Positions 13,001 to 26,809 of a stretch of 64,000 bases of DNA are shown here, piece after piece (within the stretch, counting starts at the first letter, position 1; each line of letters starts with the position of its first letter). The stretch covers positions 32,537,950-32,601,949 of the forward strand of contig NC_031799.1 in assembly GCF_001522545.3 (NCBI RefSeq). Reading direction: 5' to 3'. Under the pieces are notes generated by a model that saw only the letters and a program-made list of their open reading frames with translations, made no database searches and was not told the DNA's origin. Source of the stretch: Parus major. Its lineage: Eukaryota; Chordata; Aves; Passeriformes; Paridae. Both the position numbers and the translations under genes were made by a program.

Positions 13001-16000
13001 TTCTTTGGAATTCTGGCTTAATATATTAGCACAGTACTATTCTGAGTACATGGAAGAGAGACAAAAACTAAACCACAGAAATCTGTCTTCAGATATGCAC
13101 AGCTGTATGGAGACAGAAAAATCCCATACTTAAAATTCTTACAGAAGAAAGATTAAAAATCAGGAAGAGTTGCACACTAAAAATTGGAATATTTCCTCTA
13201 TATTCAAATCCCAACTGAGTCTCCTGGGGTTTCAGATTTTGTTGAGAGTTTTTTGCTTATTGCTTCAAGAACAATAGCAGAAAAAGAGTCCAGACCCTTT
13301 TCTCCTGGAAAACAATGTAACAAAATTTCCCATTTTGAACTGAATTAAGAAAATGGGAAACACTGCAGAGCTGATTGATAAGTTGGGAGCTAATAACTGA
13401 CTTTCAACACAATAGTTACAGAGCAAAATTTGTTTTCATTAACTTGGTTTAATATTTCTAGGAAAAGGAAATAGCTTGTTTTGGTGTACTAGGAGAGCCA
13501 GCATGCTTTCTGCAGGAAAGAGAGGAATGAAGACTATGGCAATTTTAATTCAGTTGTTCAGTTACTTAATTTGTGTCAGTCAAGCTGTACCACTTGAAGA
13601 ATTACATAGCAATAACTGAGCAGAGCACGGTCTTCCAGAAGTTAGCTCAGAATAGCTGTTCAATGTCTAGAAGTTTCTTCTCTAAGTGAAAAAAAAAACA
13701 AAAGGGAAGATCACTCAGTTTTGCTAATTGCTATGTTTGTATTCTAAATTACCAAGAAAACAATTAGAAGAACCCTGTTTCAATGTTAGCTTGGCTGTCT
13801 TCAACAACAAAACTACTCACACCCAAAATGTGCCTTTTCCTCAGCCTCCACAGCTCTAATTACCGAGGCAGTCATCATCTAATCAGATATAATTGCTCTT
13901 GTTTATAAGAGCAACAGCATGAGCACCTCATGGTGAGCCAACTAGCTCTACCAAAGGGGTGAAAGAGAATGTTGTAACTCTGTTATTAATTATAACTGCT
14001 CAATAATTTGGTCAATGCGTGTTGAAAAGATTTGGTAAACATGTATGGACTAGGGAAGAGAGAATCAAAGCAATGAAAACCAGATGGCTGAAAATAGAGG
14101 AAATTACAGGCAATTTTTACAGCTTTGTTCATGAATATTTTCAAAACTGAACTTTTATTTCTGTGCAACAAAGAACAGCTGAATTCCACAAAATGAAGGG
14201 GAAAAAAAAAAAAAGAAGAAGAGAAAGCAGATGGCTCTAGGAATAGCACACAATTTCACCTCAGCAGTCTCCCTTTATCACTTCAAGCCTGTGTGATTTG
14301 CACAAAAACATAGGAAACCATCTGAGTGGTTCTGATACCTGACCAAAAAGGCAAACGTTGTCTGAGTTATTCTGGCTTCTACCATTGCATAGGTTTGGAG
14401 TTTTTTCTCTTTCTTTTTCTTTTCTTCTGTGTCAGCTTGATTTGTGTTTGTGTGATGAATCATCTGTTATTATTTTAATATTTATTTGGTAAATGTGGTA
14501 TTGTCATCTGTTTTGCTCCATTTCCCAGCTAAACTACAAAGGATAGAAAATCAACATTTTTCAATGCATTCAATTGGTGATAGGTCAGACTTACACTAAG
14601 TCATGCTCCCATCAGCAATCTGAAATTAATTCAATATGTGTGAAAGGGCCAGAGCTTTCTCTAATCCATTAAAGGTGACCCATGTGTGGAAGGGTGTCAA
14701 TGCAGATGTCTTTTGCATTGGTTGGGTGAAATATTAGAGCATCTCTATCGAGTTCATGAAAAAGGTTAAAAGGTCTGCAAGTCATTATGTCTACAGATAT
14801 TGCACCATAGCCTTACTGGTGGGGGATACCAGTTTTTGTTATTGTTAAGAACTACCAGTTCTTGCAGTTTGGTGTTTTTTTCAGAGTTGTAAGCTAGAAT
14901 TAGCATTAATGATGCAAAGCTGGTATTACTGTGTCTTTGTGACACAGGCAGGTTTTCAAATCCTCACAAACAAGTGATTTATTTTTTAAATAGGACACGT
15001 TTAGGTCTATTTTTAGCTGAAGTGCATTGAGAATGTCTTTGAGATCCTCTTAAAATGTAGCCCACAGCACCTCCTGGGATCACAGACCCCAGCTTGGACT
15101 GTGGTGGAAGAGGTTGGAGAATCAGCCATCAGAAGGAATATGCTGTCACACAGGAAATATTCACCCTTATTTGAAGCCTTCAGTTTGAGAAACGTCTTAG
15201 ACAGAAGTCATGGACTTGGTGAGACAATTATAAGGTCATTTATTCCCTAGCTTTAGTATGCTAAACATAGGCCTATACAAGGACATCTAAACAAGCTGCC
15301 CTCCCTAGGTGACTCTGTTGTGCTCTTATCTTCATTACCTGCGTGCCTACCCCCACCACTGTAATACCACCCTGGCCTTAAAACATATTAATCTGTGACC
15401 TAAAAGCATTTCTCTCCCCATTTCTATAATATAATCTCCTGCTTTGCACTCTTTCTGGCTCTCAAGAGATTGTCCAAGATGTGTCTGACAGCATTCCCTT
15501 CCCCTTTCTCTCTGGCTCCTCAGCATCCTTTACTCAGCTACAGTTATAGTGACGTCCCCAGAAAGATCCTTTTCAGCCATGTGTGTCATATCAAAATGTG
15601 AAGCAGAGCAGCTTGCAAGTTCGGAAGGTCAGAGGAGCTCTGGAGCCTCCATCACACCCTTCCAGATCTTCTAGTTTAAGATTTCAGAGGTCTTCCTCAG
15701 CTATTTTGCACTTCTAAATAATATGATGGTTTCTTCATTAGATAGGATTAGTTAAGAGACATTTTCCTTCATTTCAGCTTGTATTCCCATCAGACTACTA
15801 TTTTCATAAAATATTAGAGTGCAATTACAATTTATTTCTTTTAGTAACTTATACCATATATCCTTCTTACTTGGAGTAATAAATCACACTTCTTTATCAG
15901 AATACTGTGTACCTAGATAGATTATTTTCCTCTACCCAGATCTCCAGTTCACAAATTTCTTCAAGTTAGTACACCTTTGTGTTGAAACAGTTTTGCCATG

Positions 16001-17649
16001 ACCGAACACAAGTTTTGTTATAGCTTGGATTGTGATGAGTATTAGCTTTAACTCATACTAGGGACTTAATGAGCTCCTCTGAAGAGCAGACTTATTCTTA
16101 ATTTTTTTTTCCTGGCACAGTCAATTTTCTGAGTTTCATCACCTTAATACAGTCCATTTCTTCTAAACCTTCTCTTCACTTATGCCAGTATTTAGGATTC
16201 ACTCCCACTTGATATTTTTCAGTATTTTTAAAAAATACCATCTCACTCCAGTGTTTCACACCTTAGCTTCTACTCCTCATTTTTTTCCTCCAAATTTATT
16301 CTTTTTTCTTGGGTGTTTATTTAATGCCTCAGCAGCAGGATTTCATTCCCCAAAGCTTTCCTAACAGCAGCAAAAAAAGCATGTCTTTCCTTTAGCACCA
16401 AATATGAAGTTAAACATTCTGTAGTATAATGAACAGGATTAACTTTTTCACTTCAGCATTAACATGTGAAACAGACTACAGGGTCTTTTAAATGGTTGAT
16501 TTTACAATGCATCTCCACTTCCTTTAAAATAGGGTGAAATTATCAGTACCACTATATCTTCCACTTAGAGTATTGCTGAAGTAATTTGTAAAAGTCTCAG
16601 GAATACCCAGTATTTTAAAATCAATAAACCTTTATGGATGAAAGTTAAGATATTTAAAAGAAAATAATAATATGGCCCTAATTCTTGAAAATATATTGTA
16701 CAGCTCTGTAACATAGCTACTCATCAGAAAGATTCACACATGAAATAAATGGAGAAGGTGCCCTCATTTCCATTCAATTTGGAGTGAATTAAATACCTAT
16801 TAAAGGAGTCAGACTGATTAAAGGATGAATTCTCTATCTGCCAAGTAGGTCTGTCACACCTCCAGAAGCACAGCAAGACCTATTTGTGTCCATGAAAATT
16901 TCTATCTTCAATGTGCAATTACCCATTAGAATTGTGACTAAGCTGATGTATTGTATATTCTAACCAACTGTTAGTAGGTCTTAGTCATCCACAGTTTTGG
17001 GAGACACTTGAAGAACTCAGAGGTCTGCACATCTAATTACCACCAGCAGATCCACATATTTGCAATATTGTAATTATATTGTATGGAAGTGTGTTTGTTT
17101 AATTATAATGCTTACACTGTTCTGGTCTGAACAAAGATTTTGAGGTACATCAAACAAGTTAATTTCCTTTCCCATGAGGAAACAAACTGTACTGTCTTAA
17201 TTCATTATTTTCTGCAAGTTCAAAGACACCAGCTTCTCACTCAGGAAAATTTGGAGAAGTTCATTGAGTTGCCATTCTGTAGTATGTGGATTCTGCACAC
17301 AAACCTATGCAGATATAGCAGTTAGGATGGAGATACAATGTGTATACTTTTAATTTTGTCTATGTACATCATAACTTTTATGGTACCAACACTTTGAATA
17401 GAATTTTTCCTTCCATTGAGTCAGAATAATTTGATACTACCATGAATCTGACTAAAATAGTTGTTTTTGAGGATTTTGTGGGTATACCATGAGTTTAGAG
17501 CCTCCCCACTCTAAGTGAGGAACACCTGTATGTTTGGTCTCTGAATGCTGATGTGAAAAAAAAGCATATTTTAACAGAGAAGAGTGAGTGAGCTACTAAA
17601 AACATTATTGGTCAGTTTCAGGATCTCAAAATATTAAGTACAAAGGATT

Positions 17650-18428
17650 AGAATCATAGAATGCCTTGGAAAGGACTTTAAAGATCATGTATTTCCCGCA
17701 ACCCTGCCATGGCCAGAGACATCTTCAACTAGACCAAGTTGATCAGAGTCCTATCCAACCTGGTCTTGAACACCTGCAGGGATGGCACATCCACAGTTTC
17801 TCTGGGAAACCTCTGGTGGTTTCACCACCCTCACAGTTAAGACTTTTCTCCAAAATCTAATCTAAATCTACTTTCAGTTTGAAGCCATTTCCCTTAGTCC
17901 TGTAACTAAGCTCTTGTAAATAGTCTCACTCCATCTTTCTTGAATGCTCTCTTCAGGTACTTGGAAGGCTGCAGTTAGGTCACTCCAAAGCCCTCTCTTC
18001 TCCTGGCTGAACAATGCCAGTTCTCTCAGCCTTTCCACACAGGAGAATTTTTGCATCCCTCCAGTCATCCTCATAGCCTCCTCTGGACTCTCTCCAGCAG
18101 TTCCACGCCCTTCCTGTGCTGGGACCCCAGAGCTGATGCAGGGTTCCAGGAGGGGTCTCAGCAGAGCAGAGCAGAGGGGCAGAATCCCCTCCCTGGCCCT
18201 GCTGCCCACGCTGCTCTGGATGCAGCCCAGGACACGTTTGGCTCTCTGGGCTGGGAGTGCCCATGGCTGGGTCATGCCCAGCCTCCCATCCACCAGCACC
18301 CCCAAGTCCTTCTCCCCAGGGCTGCTCCTCATCTGTCCATCCCATAGCCTGTATTGGAACAAGGGGTTGCTCTGACTGTGCATGAGATTCCCATTGACCC
18401 ACATTTTGATCTTTTCCAGGTCCCTCAT
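17650..18428 (-). mobile_element. CR1 LINE fragment (5'-truncated, intact 3' tail)
   Basis: The element is read on the minus strand. Its 3' end is at 17650, where the + strand shows AGAATCATAGAATG, the reverse complement of the ATTCTATGATTCT-type CR1 tail. Going upstream, the minus strand encodes the C-terminal part of the CR1 reverse-transcriptase protein, with EKDLGVLVDGRLGM, VLGCIQSS, GILPLCSALLRP and ELALFSQEKR in order. The coding part is open but only the C-terminal portion remains, so the copy cannot be autonomous. The 5' truncation point abuts an A/T-rich simple repeat near 18429. Partial CR1 copies with intact 3' ends are the normal product of target-primed insertion. Confidence 0.93.
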
Positions 18429-18530
18429 GATAAATACAAATATAAATATAAATATAAATATATAATATAAAACATACATTATATATAATTTATCTATAAT
18501 ATAAACATATTTATAAATAAATATAAATTT
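18429..18530. repeat. A/T simple repeat, (TAAATA)n-like
   Basis: Repeated ATAAATATAAATA units decay into mixed A/T sequence. The tract sits directly at the 5'-truncated end of the adjacent CR1. It may mark the insertion site or be a microsatellite grown from an A/T-rich target. Confidence 0.8.
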
Positions 18531-21500
18531 CAGTGTATTATACTGGTTCTGGATGCACCCTTGGAAAAAAAATTCTTGGACTGCCTTTTTAACAGTATTT
18601 TGCAAGAAAGACATTGAAGGGAACTCAAAGCAGAGCATAATGGAATGTAAGCAGACATTATGAATTTCCTGAGTTCAATCACAATACCATATAGATATAA
18701 ATATAGATATATTTTTTAATTCTACTGTTCTGCCTTTCCCCCACTAAAAACACTAGACAAACACTCTGTATGCCTGATTTTGAGAGACAGTCTGTTTGTA
18801 TCTTCTGCCCTTGTGAAATAGTTCAGGAATAGTTCATCCTGTTGAAAATATTATCCCTGTATTGCTGCCAGCCAGGTCAGCAAGAAGCTCATGTTACCTG
18901 CTGTTTTTGTGTCAGTCCTGCTTGTAACACTTGGACTTGCTAGAGAATTACTGAAACCCAGTCACTGTTATCTGAACACTCTCATTCTTGAATATGCTTG
19001 CTTCTTCCATTCAATCCAGTGACATCTTTACTTCTTTCCTGCCCTTATCATTTCAGCAAAGGCTTCTTTAGGTTTAGGGAGAGTCTTGTTACTCTGTGGG
19101 ACAAAATCGCATGGTTCATTAATATTGATCTTACAATTTGTGAAGTCAGGCTTTTTGTATATTATTTCTGTGTCATCTACATCCATTTTCAACTATCTGA
19201 TTTTTTTTAAGTTTTATTTTAGAAGGAATTTCAGATTCAAAATGTCAGTTGACCACACATCTTTCTCAGCTGCTGAGCTTTTTCTTTCTTTCTCTTCTGC
19301 TATCTTTAATCTTCTTGTGTTCCTCAGGAACAGCTGTTTTTTTTTAACATTTTCCATATGGTGTAAAGGTAAGTCTAAAGAAAAGGTATTGTTTTATGAT
19401 ATAATCCTACATGGAAAGCACCAGTGTGAAAAGAGCTAGGGAGCTTCAACATAAAGCAGCTCTGCCATGGGCAGCAGGGTGTTAAAGATAGTAAGAGGGG
19501 AAGAAAAACAAGGAAGAACGAGAGATGCACAATACAGTTGCTCAGCTTCTGACCTATGTTCAGCCCCATCTCTACACCCCAAACAACCCCTCTTCTGCAT
19601 AACTTCTCCGGTTTACATATCAGGCATGACATTCTGAAGTATCCAATATCTATTTGACCATTTTGGGTCACATGTCCTGGTGTCCTGGCTCCTTCACTGA
19701 TTTTTTTTTTTTGCTGATCCTCTTCACTGGCAGAGCACCAGACATAAAAAAGTCCTTAACTTAGTATAAACACTACCTAGCAGCAAACAAAATTTCAGTG
19801 TGTTATCAACATTATTCTCACACTGAATCTGACTAGTTTTAGAGTAGAAATTAACTCTACCTGAGCAGAAACCAGGACATTTTTTGTTGCTTCTTTGCAA
19901 AAGAATCATGTAGACTGATATGCAAAATTTATTTCATAAATTAATTGTTCTTGTGCTTCTGCTTCAATGTATGTTTAGGGCAATGTACATTCTCACCCTG
20001 CTGTAGTTCTCAGTGTGTTTCCTCCAGGGACTCCTCATTCATCTTCTGCCATCTCCTGTTACAAGTTCCACTTGTGCAATTTTTGTTCTATTCCTCAAAC
20101 CTCCCAGTAGTATTTCTTAACCAGCTTTCCACCTTTACACTGATTTACTCTTTTCCTTAGGTGCTGTTTCATTCTTGAAAGGCCTACCAAGGATCTATTT
20201 TCATTGTAACTCACATCCTTGTAACAAGTTGCTGCTTTAAGCATAAGCCCAAATCTACACTGACACTCATTTTTCTTTTCAAACCTAACCTGCCCTGTGC
20301 AGTTATATTAAAGACAGCCTTTGCTGTCAATTATCTCAATGCTGCAGTTACTAACCAGAAAAAAAGTCTTATGTGAGGCACCTTTCAGTACCCAGTGTGT
20401 CTGCTAATCCCTCAAACAAGTTCTCTGCCAAACCAGTTTGCTTACCTGAAGCTGCCTTTTCATGTTCCTATGTTGGCCCATGCAATCTATACCTGCAAAA
20501 GTCCCCTGAAAGACCCACTGCACCACCTCCCACTTTCAAAGTGTTGGCAGAGGAACACAAACTTTCTTTTCTGTCCTGTCTGAACAGTTGATGTTCTCTA
20601 TCTCCAACTCAAGGGAGAGCAAGACTTTTTTTAAAGTGCAGAATGTTATAAATTTTGCTTGAAGCATGTCATGTTCCTCTAGCAATCAGAATTGTCAGTT
20701 GTATAGTTACTGAATATTCCTTTTACCCTCTGTACTTCTCTGACTTTTGAGTTTCTTCACTATGTTTCTTTGTTTGTCTCTGTTATATAAATGCTGGCTC
20801 CCTGCCACAACCAGCTATAATGAACTGCAATGTTAATTGATATCAGAAAGTTTACAGAGCACAGGTCACCTGCCAGAGCACTTTCACTGAGCCTTTGATC
20901 TGCTTATGTGTGTTGTCTGTATATCTTTAATGGACTTCCTTCACTTTAAGGAGGATACCTTTTGAAGAAAGCACCTCTTTGTCCCTTGTGCACAACAGCC
21001 CCCTGAAACCTTTCCTGCCTGTTCAGTTCTCTTGTCACAGAGGCAATGCTGTGCAATGGATACTGTACAGTGGATTTTGTCAGGCTGGCACTGAACAACT
21101 CTAAGTACAAATTGTTTTTCTGGTTTTGCTGGTGATGATTTAAAAGTTTACATTTTCATTTTTTATTTTTTAATGAACATTAATTTTTTCAGAGCTTAGT
21201 TAAATCTCGCTTTTTGTCTGAGGTGTGTGTATACTGTATGTGTATTTGTAGTGTTCAGTCTACTGCAGATTGAACCACAGCACTAGGGAGATCACTTTCT
21301 AGAAAACTCAGATCTGTGTTTGAACACCAGGGATGAGGTCTTTGCTCTCGTACTCCATTTCAAAGGAGCAGTCAGACTTTACTGTGGGTGATTTAACATC
21401 TGGATGAAAAACACTTGTAGGTAAATTCCTGGCTTTTGTGCCACTGTTTTTGAGACTTTCATTGTAAAGTCAAGAACTGACTTGGGAGTTCTCATCTCAG

Positions 21501-23853
21501 TCCTGTCGCTTCACTGTAGGAAAATATGCTACCCAAACGAAACGGATGGTGTCTTTTCTTCCTGTTCAGAGCTTAGGATCACATTTTGACATGGTATTTA
21601 AGATGTGATACTGAGCATATTTACTCAATCAAAGATATTTCTGTTAAATGAGCCTCAAGAAAGTCTTTCACACTTGAAACATGAAACTTTGCCACAAATG
21701 CAGTTCCAGGTTCATAAGGAAAAGGAAGGGAGGAGATATATGGGCTGTGAGCAGACTTCTCAGTCTTCGGGACCAAATGGAGAATGCACAGGTTGACAGA
21801 GGACAAGAGGAAGCCAGTATTGATGTAATATGTGATTTACTCAGCCTGTTGTATGCACATATACACACATATACACAGCTGCCTCACAGCCCTTGTGCAC
21901 TGAGGAATGTCTTTATACAGGCAGATGTCAGATGTGAAGTCAGATGCTCCCAGGCAAAACTTTTTCTACACTGATGAGTGTTTATTTTAGAAATAAGGAG
22001 AGTTCTTTTGTATCACTTTCATACAGTTTAACCACATAAAAATGACAATAATTTCATTTTTTTTTAACTAGTTTGGGAGGTCTTTTTCTTGGAAAGTGTT
22101 TACTTTTCCTGTGCAATTGTCTCGGCACTGGTGGAAGGGATTCTGTTAACATTAAACCACATCCCTAGAAAATTTCCTTTTACCAGCTAACACCTTAGAA
22201 TGATTTGGGGTTTACCATATGTGTTGTGCATATGGGAACTAATCCAAAGTTGTCACCTACATAGTGCTTGGGCTCAAGACTACAAGTTCTAGCTACACCA
22301 TTTACTTTTTCCAGACTGACTAGGGGGGTTGAGAGAGTGTTTTGTTCTGAAGGCTTGTAGCCCTACTGGGGCAACAACTAATTCTAGCATCTTGTCTTAT
22401 CACAAGTAGCTTCTCACTAGCCAGTGCCACTTTCTAGTCTCTCTAGCCAGCAGGAGTATTGTCTGATCTCTAGTTCTTGTGGCAATGAGAGGGACATTTC
22501 AAAACTGAGGTAACAGTGCATTATTGTGCCTGTTGTTATCCATGACACAATAATGCCTTGAGGGTCCTGTCAAGCTGAAACTCTTGTTGCACTAGCTGAT
22601 AGAGAAAGACAGAATAAGATAACATCTCTGCTGTAATGTTACTACTTAAGCAGGCAGCATGGACAAAGCTCAGAAAAAATAAATTCAGGAGAAAAGAAAG
22701 GAAAAAAACAAACCACCAAACAAAACAAACAAACAAAAAAAAAATCACCTAGAAACAATCAACACCACACAAATGTATCGTTGTGATTTTGTGAACATAG
22801 TGAACATGAAGTTGAGACACAGGTGGGAGAATGGTATGATCCAGCCCAGTACTTGACTATTCCGTTTGGACTCAAAGGGAATATAGCCATACTCACAGGG
22901 TAACCTATGTTTCTGTGTTTCATGTGGTTCTGGTGTCACTCACCTCTGCAGTTCAGCAAAGAGACAGGAACAAGGTCCTGCTCTTTCCTCTTACATTCCT
23001 CTTTGCTTGCTGTGTCTACTGTCTCAATGGTTTTAACCTAATATAATTTTTATTAAATCAATTTAAATATTCAATGTATTTAATGTCTATCAGTAGAGTC
23101 ACGTATATATATCCTACAGATATCTGTTTTATATTAAATACAGTTGTTGAAATATTTTTAAAGTCTAGTTTGTGCTTACATACAGTACTTAGTACTTAGA
23201 TATTTAGGAGGTGGAGATGGACAACTGGAGAACTGACAGACCTAGACAGAAGCATAGATGCACCAAAGTCCTAGTGTATGATAAGAATACAAGTGTGCTG
23301 TTTCTGTGTTAGCACTAGGTTTGGGCACTAGTGAAGGAGAAAGGAGAAGGGATAAAATGTATGTTTTGGACCAAAACTATGCAATCCTTTCACCAGGCTG
23401 TGAAAAATAGTATGGGAAGTACCAAAGAGATGACTTTCAGCTGTTCTATATACTAGCAAGTGTGCAGCTTTTTCCTGAAGTCTTTACCTTAACAGCAGTC
23501 ACAGTCAGCTTATAATGACACCAGTTTCATTTGTGCAAGGTTCCTTTAGCTTGATTCTCTAACTACTGTATTCACCCTTTAAAGTGTAAGAATCTTTCCT
23601 ACTTGAATTTTTATTTTAGCATTGACAGATGCATGTAGAACATCCTCTTTTGTATGCCCTGTGCATTGGAAGCAAATATGGCCAAAACACCCTGAAGAAA
23701 AAATAGACAGAGGAATTCACAGCTAAGTATTACATGAAATAGGACAGGACATATTTCAGTTAGCATAACATAACAGTCTAGGGGCAAAACAACATTACTA
23801 CAAAAAATAGTATTATATATACTGTCCATATATTATTACAAATAAGACAGTAT

Positions 23854-23876
23854 TATATATATATATATATATATAT
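23854..23876. repeat. TA dinucleotide microsatellite
   Basis: An alternating TA run of about 23 nt lies in a wider A/T-rich area (23800-23880). It is ordinary intronic microsatellite sequence and probably length-variable between individuals. Confidence 0.9.
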
Positions 23877-26480
23877 TTAAGATTATTTTCTCCAACAGTA
23901 CAAATATTCTAGAAACCAATTGGTAAATTTAGTGGGATAATATTAATTCAAAATGTCGCGATCACCTTTAGCTGTTATAAAATAAAATATTTCTACGGCC
24001 TTGTAATTCTATAAGATTATCACTGGTTTTCCCTATACTTCTTAGGACTTTGAAATTCATTTATATAATTTATGGATTCAGATATTAGCACATCCCTACT
24101 CCACTTTACACTGTCTGCTCTGCTCTACATTCTTTACTTTCCATCTGTGAAGCCTGCAAAAGTCACTTGGGGCTACAGAAGTACAAGGGTAAGAGGTATT
24201 TAACCCCACCGTTCGTGAGCTCCTCAAAGGAAACTACTCCTTAATGCAGCTGGAAAGAAATGTGAACAAACTGATGTTTGTTATGGGTACCTAGTTATAA
24301 CCTACCTAGTTATAGTTAGGGCAACAGATGCAACCTCCAACATTTAGAAATTTCAAACACAGGAAAAACAAATCCTTTCTCTTTACGGAAACAAAGCATT
24401 TCTTTCTGGAACAGACAGACACCCCTCTTCTGAAGAAGCCAAGATGTCCAAAGGGTTTAGGCTTGCCAGCAACTGAGATATGAATTGCCAACAGAAACAT
24501 TTGCACTTATAGCAATAACAAACAAAATGTTGCTTGAGTCAACAGCTACTGCCAGCACTTGAAAAAAAAGAAACTTTGGCAACTAACCCTGTATCACAAT
24601 AGATTCTGAAGTAAGAAAATGCCTTCTTTTCACCACCTAATCAAATGTCTTATTTTAGATTGTGCCAAAACTGAAGGGTAGATGATATTCCCATCAATTC
24701 TAACAATTTCATGGGAAAATCTGGAAAGACCTCTCCCTCCAGATCATTCATATGGAGAACGTATTCCAGCTTAGTTTAACTGGCAGCCATATGTCACACC
24801 TATTCCACTGATAAATAGTTCCCATTGCATGTGTTCAGATTAGTGTCCTTCAGTGTATTATGGCCCAGAAAGTGACCACAGGGACTTATAACTCAGTATG
24901 CAAGATTCATTTATTACTAGAAAGGGTTAAACAAATTGTTGTCATTGCTACTAACAGAACCAAGAATATTGTCTAAAAGCAAACTACACCATTTTTAGCA
25001 TTTACAGTGAGGTTCAGGATGCTTCCTTTTATAAAATCTGAGAATGTCACCAGCAGATGGAGTACAGTAGAGGAGCAATGTGCCTTTGGTCCATCAGGAT
25101 ATCATCTAGGGAGGAAAAAAATTCATATGTGCTAGCTCTTTAAATTTTTTAAGGGTGTTACTTGAAAGGGAGGAAACATGCTCAAAAAACAACTTTATAA
25201 AATAAAAAGAGTTTAGAATTTTTCAGGGATTGTAGGATAGCACAATCTTAAATAGTTTGTGTGATGTGTTTGCTAATGTAATGTGTTTTACATGCACCAA
25301 GCTATTTCCATTGACTGCAGATCTCAGAGCATCAGAGTTGTTTTTCTCTGCTTCTTCCACAAAATCTTCTTCATTCTGCTGACATGTTTCATAACTTTCC
25401 CTCATACTCTGACACCATTCTATTTGGAGCCTAAGGGTGTCCTCCTTCATAATCACTCTCTTTAAGCTTCTGCCTGGATTTACTTTCTTCAAAGACGAGT
25501 TCTCTGAGCCTTCCTTTTCCCAAATTTTTAATTTATTACCTCAGCAATCAGTTTCAATAATGTCATGGAAAGGAAGCTAATCTTCAGATTTAGAAAACAT
25601 GACACTATCTGACTTTTATGCTTTAATTTTGGATTTAACAGTATTTCCAGGTCAGCTTACAGTTTTGCATGAATTTTTTGGGGAGGCTATTTTCTTGTAT
25701 TTTCTTTCTGAATATAGGACTGATATTTTTATACTTTTCTACATATCTCTGAAGTGCTTTCTAGCTGAGACTTGAGTGGAAGGCATAGTATTTTAAACAA
25801 TTTTCTGTGTTTAGCTAGCAGAATTCAGGGTTGTACAATATCAATATTTGTTTCAAATATCAGAAATCTGGATTTAAGGTGATGAACACTGAAATACATT
25901 TATCAACAATCCTGTTGATGCAGGATTTACACAGCTAGTTCACAGAGGATCTAGTTCAGTGACAGATGTTCATCCAGAGGTAGAAGATGATCCCCTGCCT
26001 TCCCTTTCTATCTCTCAAGGCCTTAGTACCTTCTATCTCAACAACCCAGAAAAGTCATTCAGGAATACCACAGAAATTTGTGCTCAGTATTTCAGTTTTA
26101 CATTCTTTTAATTAAACATTTGTTAATATCTTCCTTTATTTTTTGTTTAAGATAGGGGGAGAAACAACAATTAATTAATTCCACTCTATTTTGAAATACA
26201 TTGTCCATGCTCCTACAGACAAAAAAAAAATCCTACTGTAGGACACAAAGCACTTCCTGTGATATTGCAGGAATCCCAGAGACTTGCAGTCCAAGAACTT
26301 CTGACAAGAAATGAAAATTCAGAACTACAAATATTCATCCTCCAGCTACCAGCGTCACATTGATCAGAGAAGGAAAATTCCCTTTCATTTACTGTTTCTT
26401 CACTCCATCTGTCATAATAAGAGAAAAATTAAGGTGAATTTATTCTGTGTGTAAGATTTTCTCTGCTGTTCCCTTCACAG

Positions 26481-26691
26481 ATGGGAGATTGGGAATTGGA
26501 GCACTTGCAGTCTTACCTGTGGGGTTGGTTTGCAGACACGAAATGTCTTCTGTTCTCATCTGCTGTCAAGGGAGACCAATGAGACCGTGATTTTGGCAGA
26601 TGAGTTGTGCTCTAAACCCAAGCCATCCCTCGTGCAAGCCTGTAATCGCTTTGACTGCCCACCGTCCTGGTATCCTACAGAATGGCAAGAG
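26481..26691 (+). CDS. ADAMTSL1: ADAMTSL1 exon: third visible TSR and start of the fourth
   Basis: The acceptor is cttcacag and the donor gtaaga. The first base completes the arginine codon; translation reads WEIGNWSTCSLTCGVGLQTR and the six-cysteine repeat ends CNRFDCPP. WSTC (C-mannosylation pattern) and CSLTCG (O-fucosylation pattern) are both present. One N-glycosylation sequon, NET, lies in the loop after the third cysteine, at the position I recall from human ADAMTSL1. The exon then begins the next TSR (SWYPTEWQE) and stops at a phase-0 intron just before its first cysteine. An intron placed immediately before the CSxTC motif recurs at the next junction. Confidence 0.97.
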
Positions 26692-26809
26692 GTAAGAATT
26701 TATATGTAACCTCACTTTATGCCTGCTTAAAGTCCTCACTGCACACATTTTGGTGGTCAGAGAGCTGGAGCACCGCTCCTAGGAAGACGGGCTGGAGAGC
26801 TGCAGTAGA

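Larger units (their letters stand above)
10070..26480 (+). other. Intron, 16.4 kb, the largest complete intron in the window
   Basis: The donor is gtaggc and the acceptor cccttcacag. It holds one minus-strand CR1 fragment (17650-18428), an adjoining (TAAATA)-type repeat, a TA dinucleotide run (23854-23876) and an AAAC-rich tract near 22690-22742. Two stretches at 13830-13945 and 14600-14692 look like candidate conserved non-coding elements because of their dense homeodomain-type TAAT motifs; this is only an impression. No hidden exon is needed, because the flanking exons join in frame and match the expected protein without a gap. Confidence 0.85.

Noticed and set aside
15060..15700. Moderately GC-richer stretch considered as a repeat or LTR remnant
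   Set aside because: I found no terminal motif, TATA/poly-A pair or CR1 wording that would support a class.
17944..18375. Plus-strand open frame of 143 codons
   Set aside because: It is the antisense of the CR1 reverse-transcriptase fragment.
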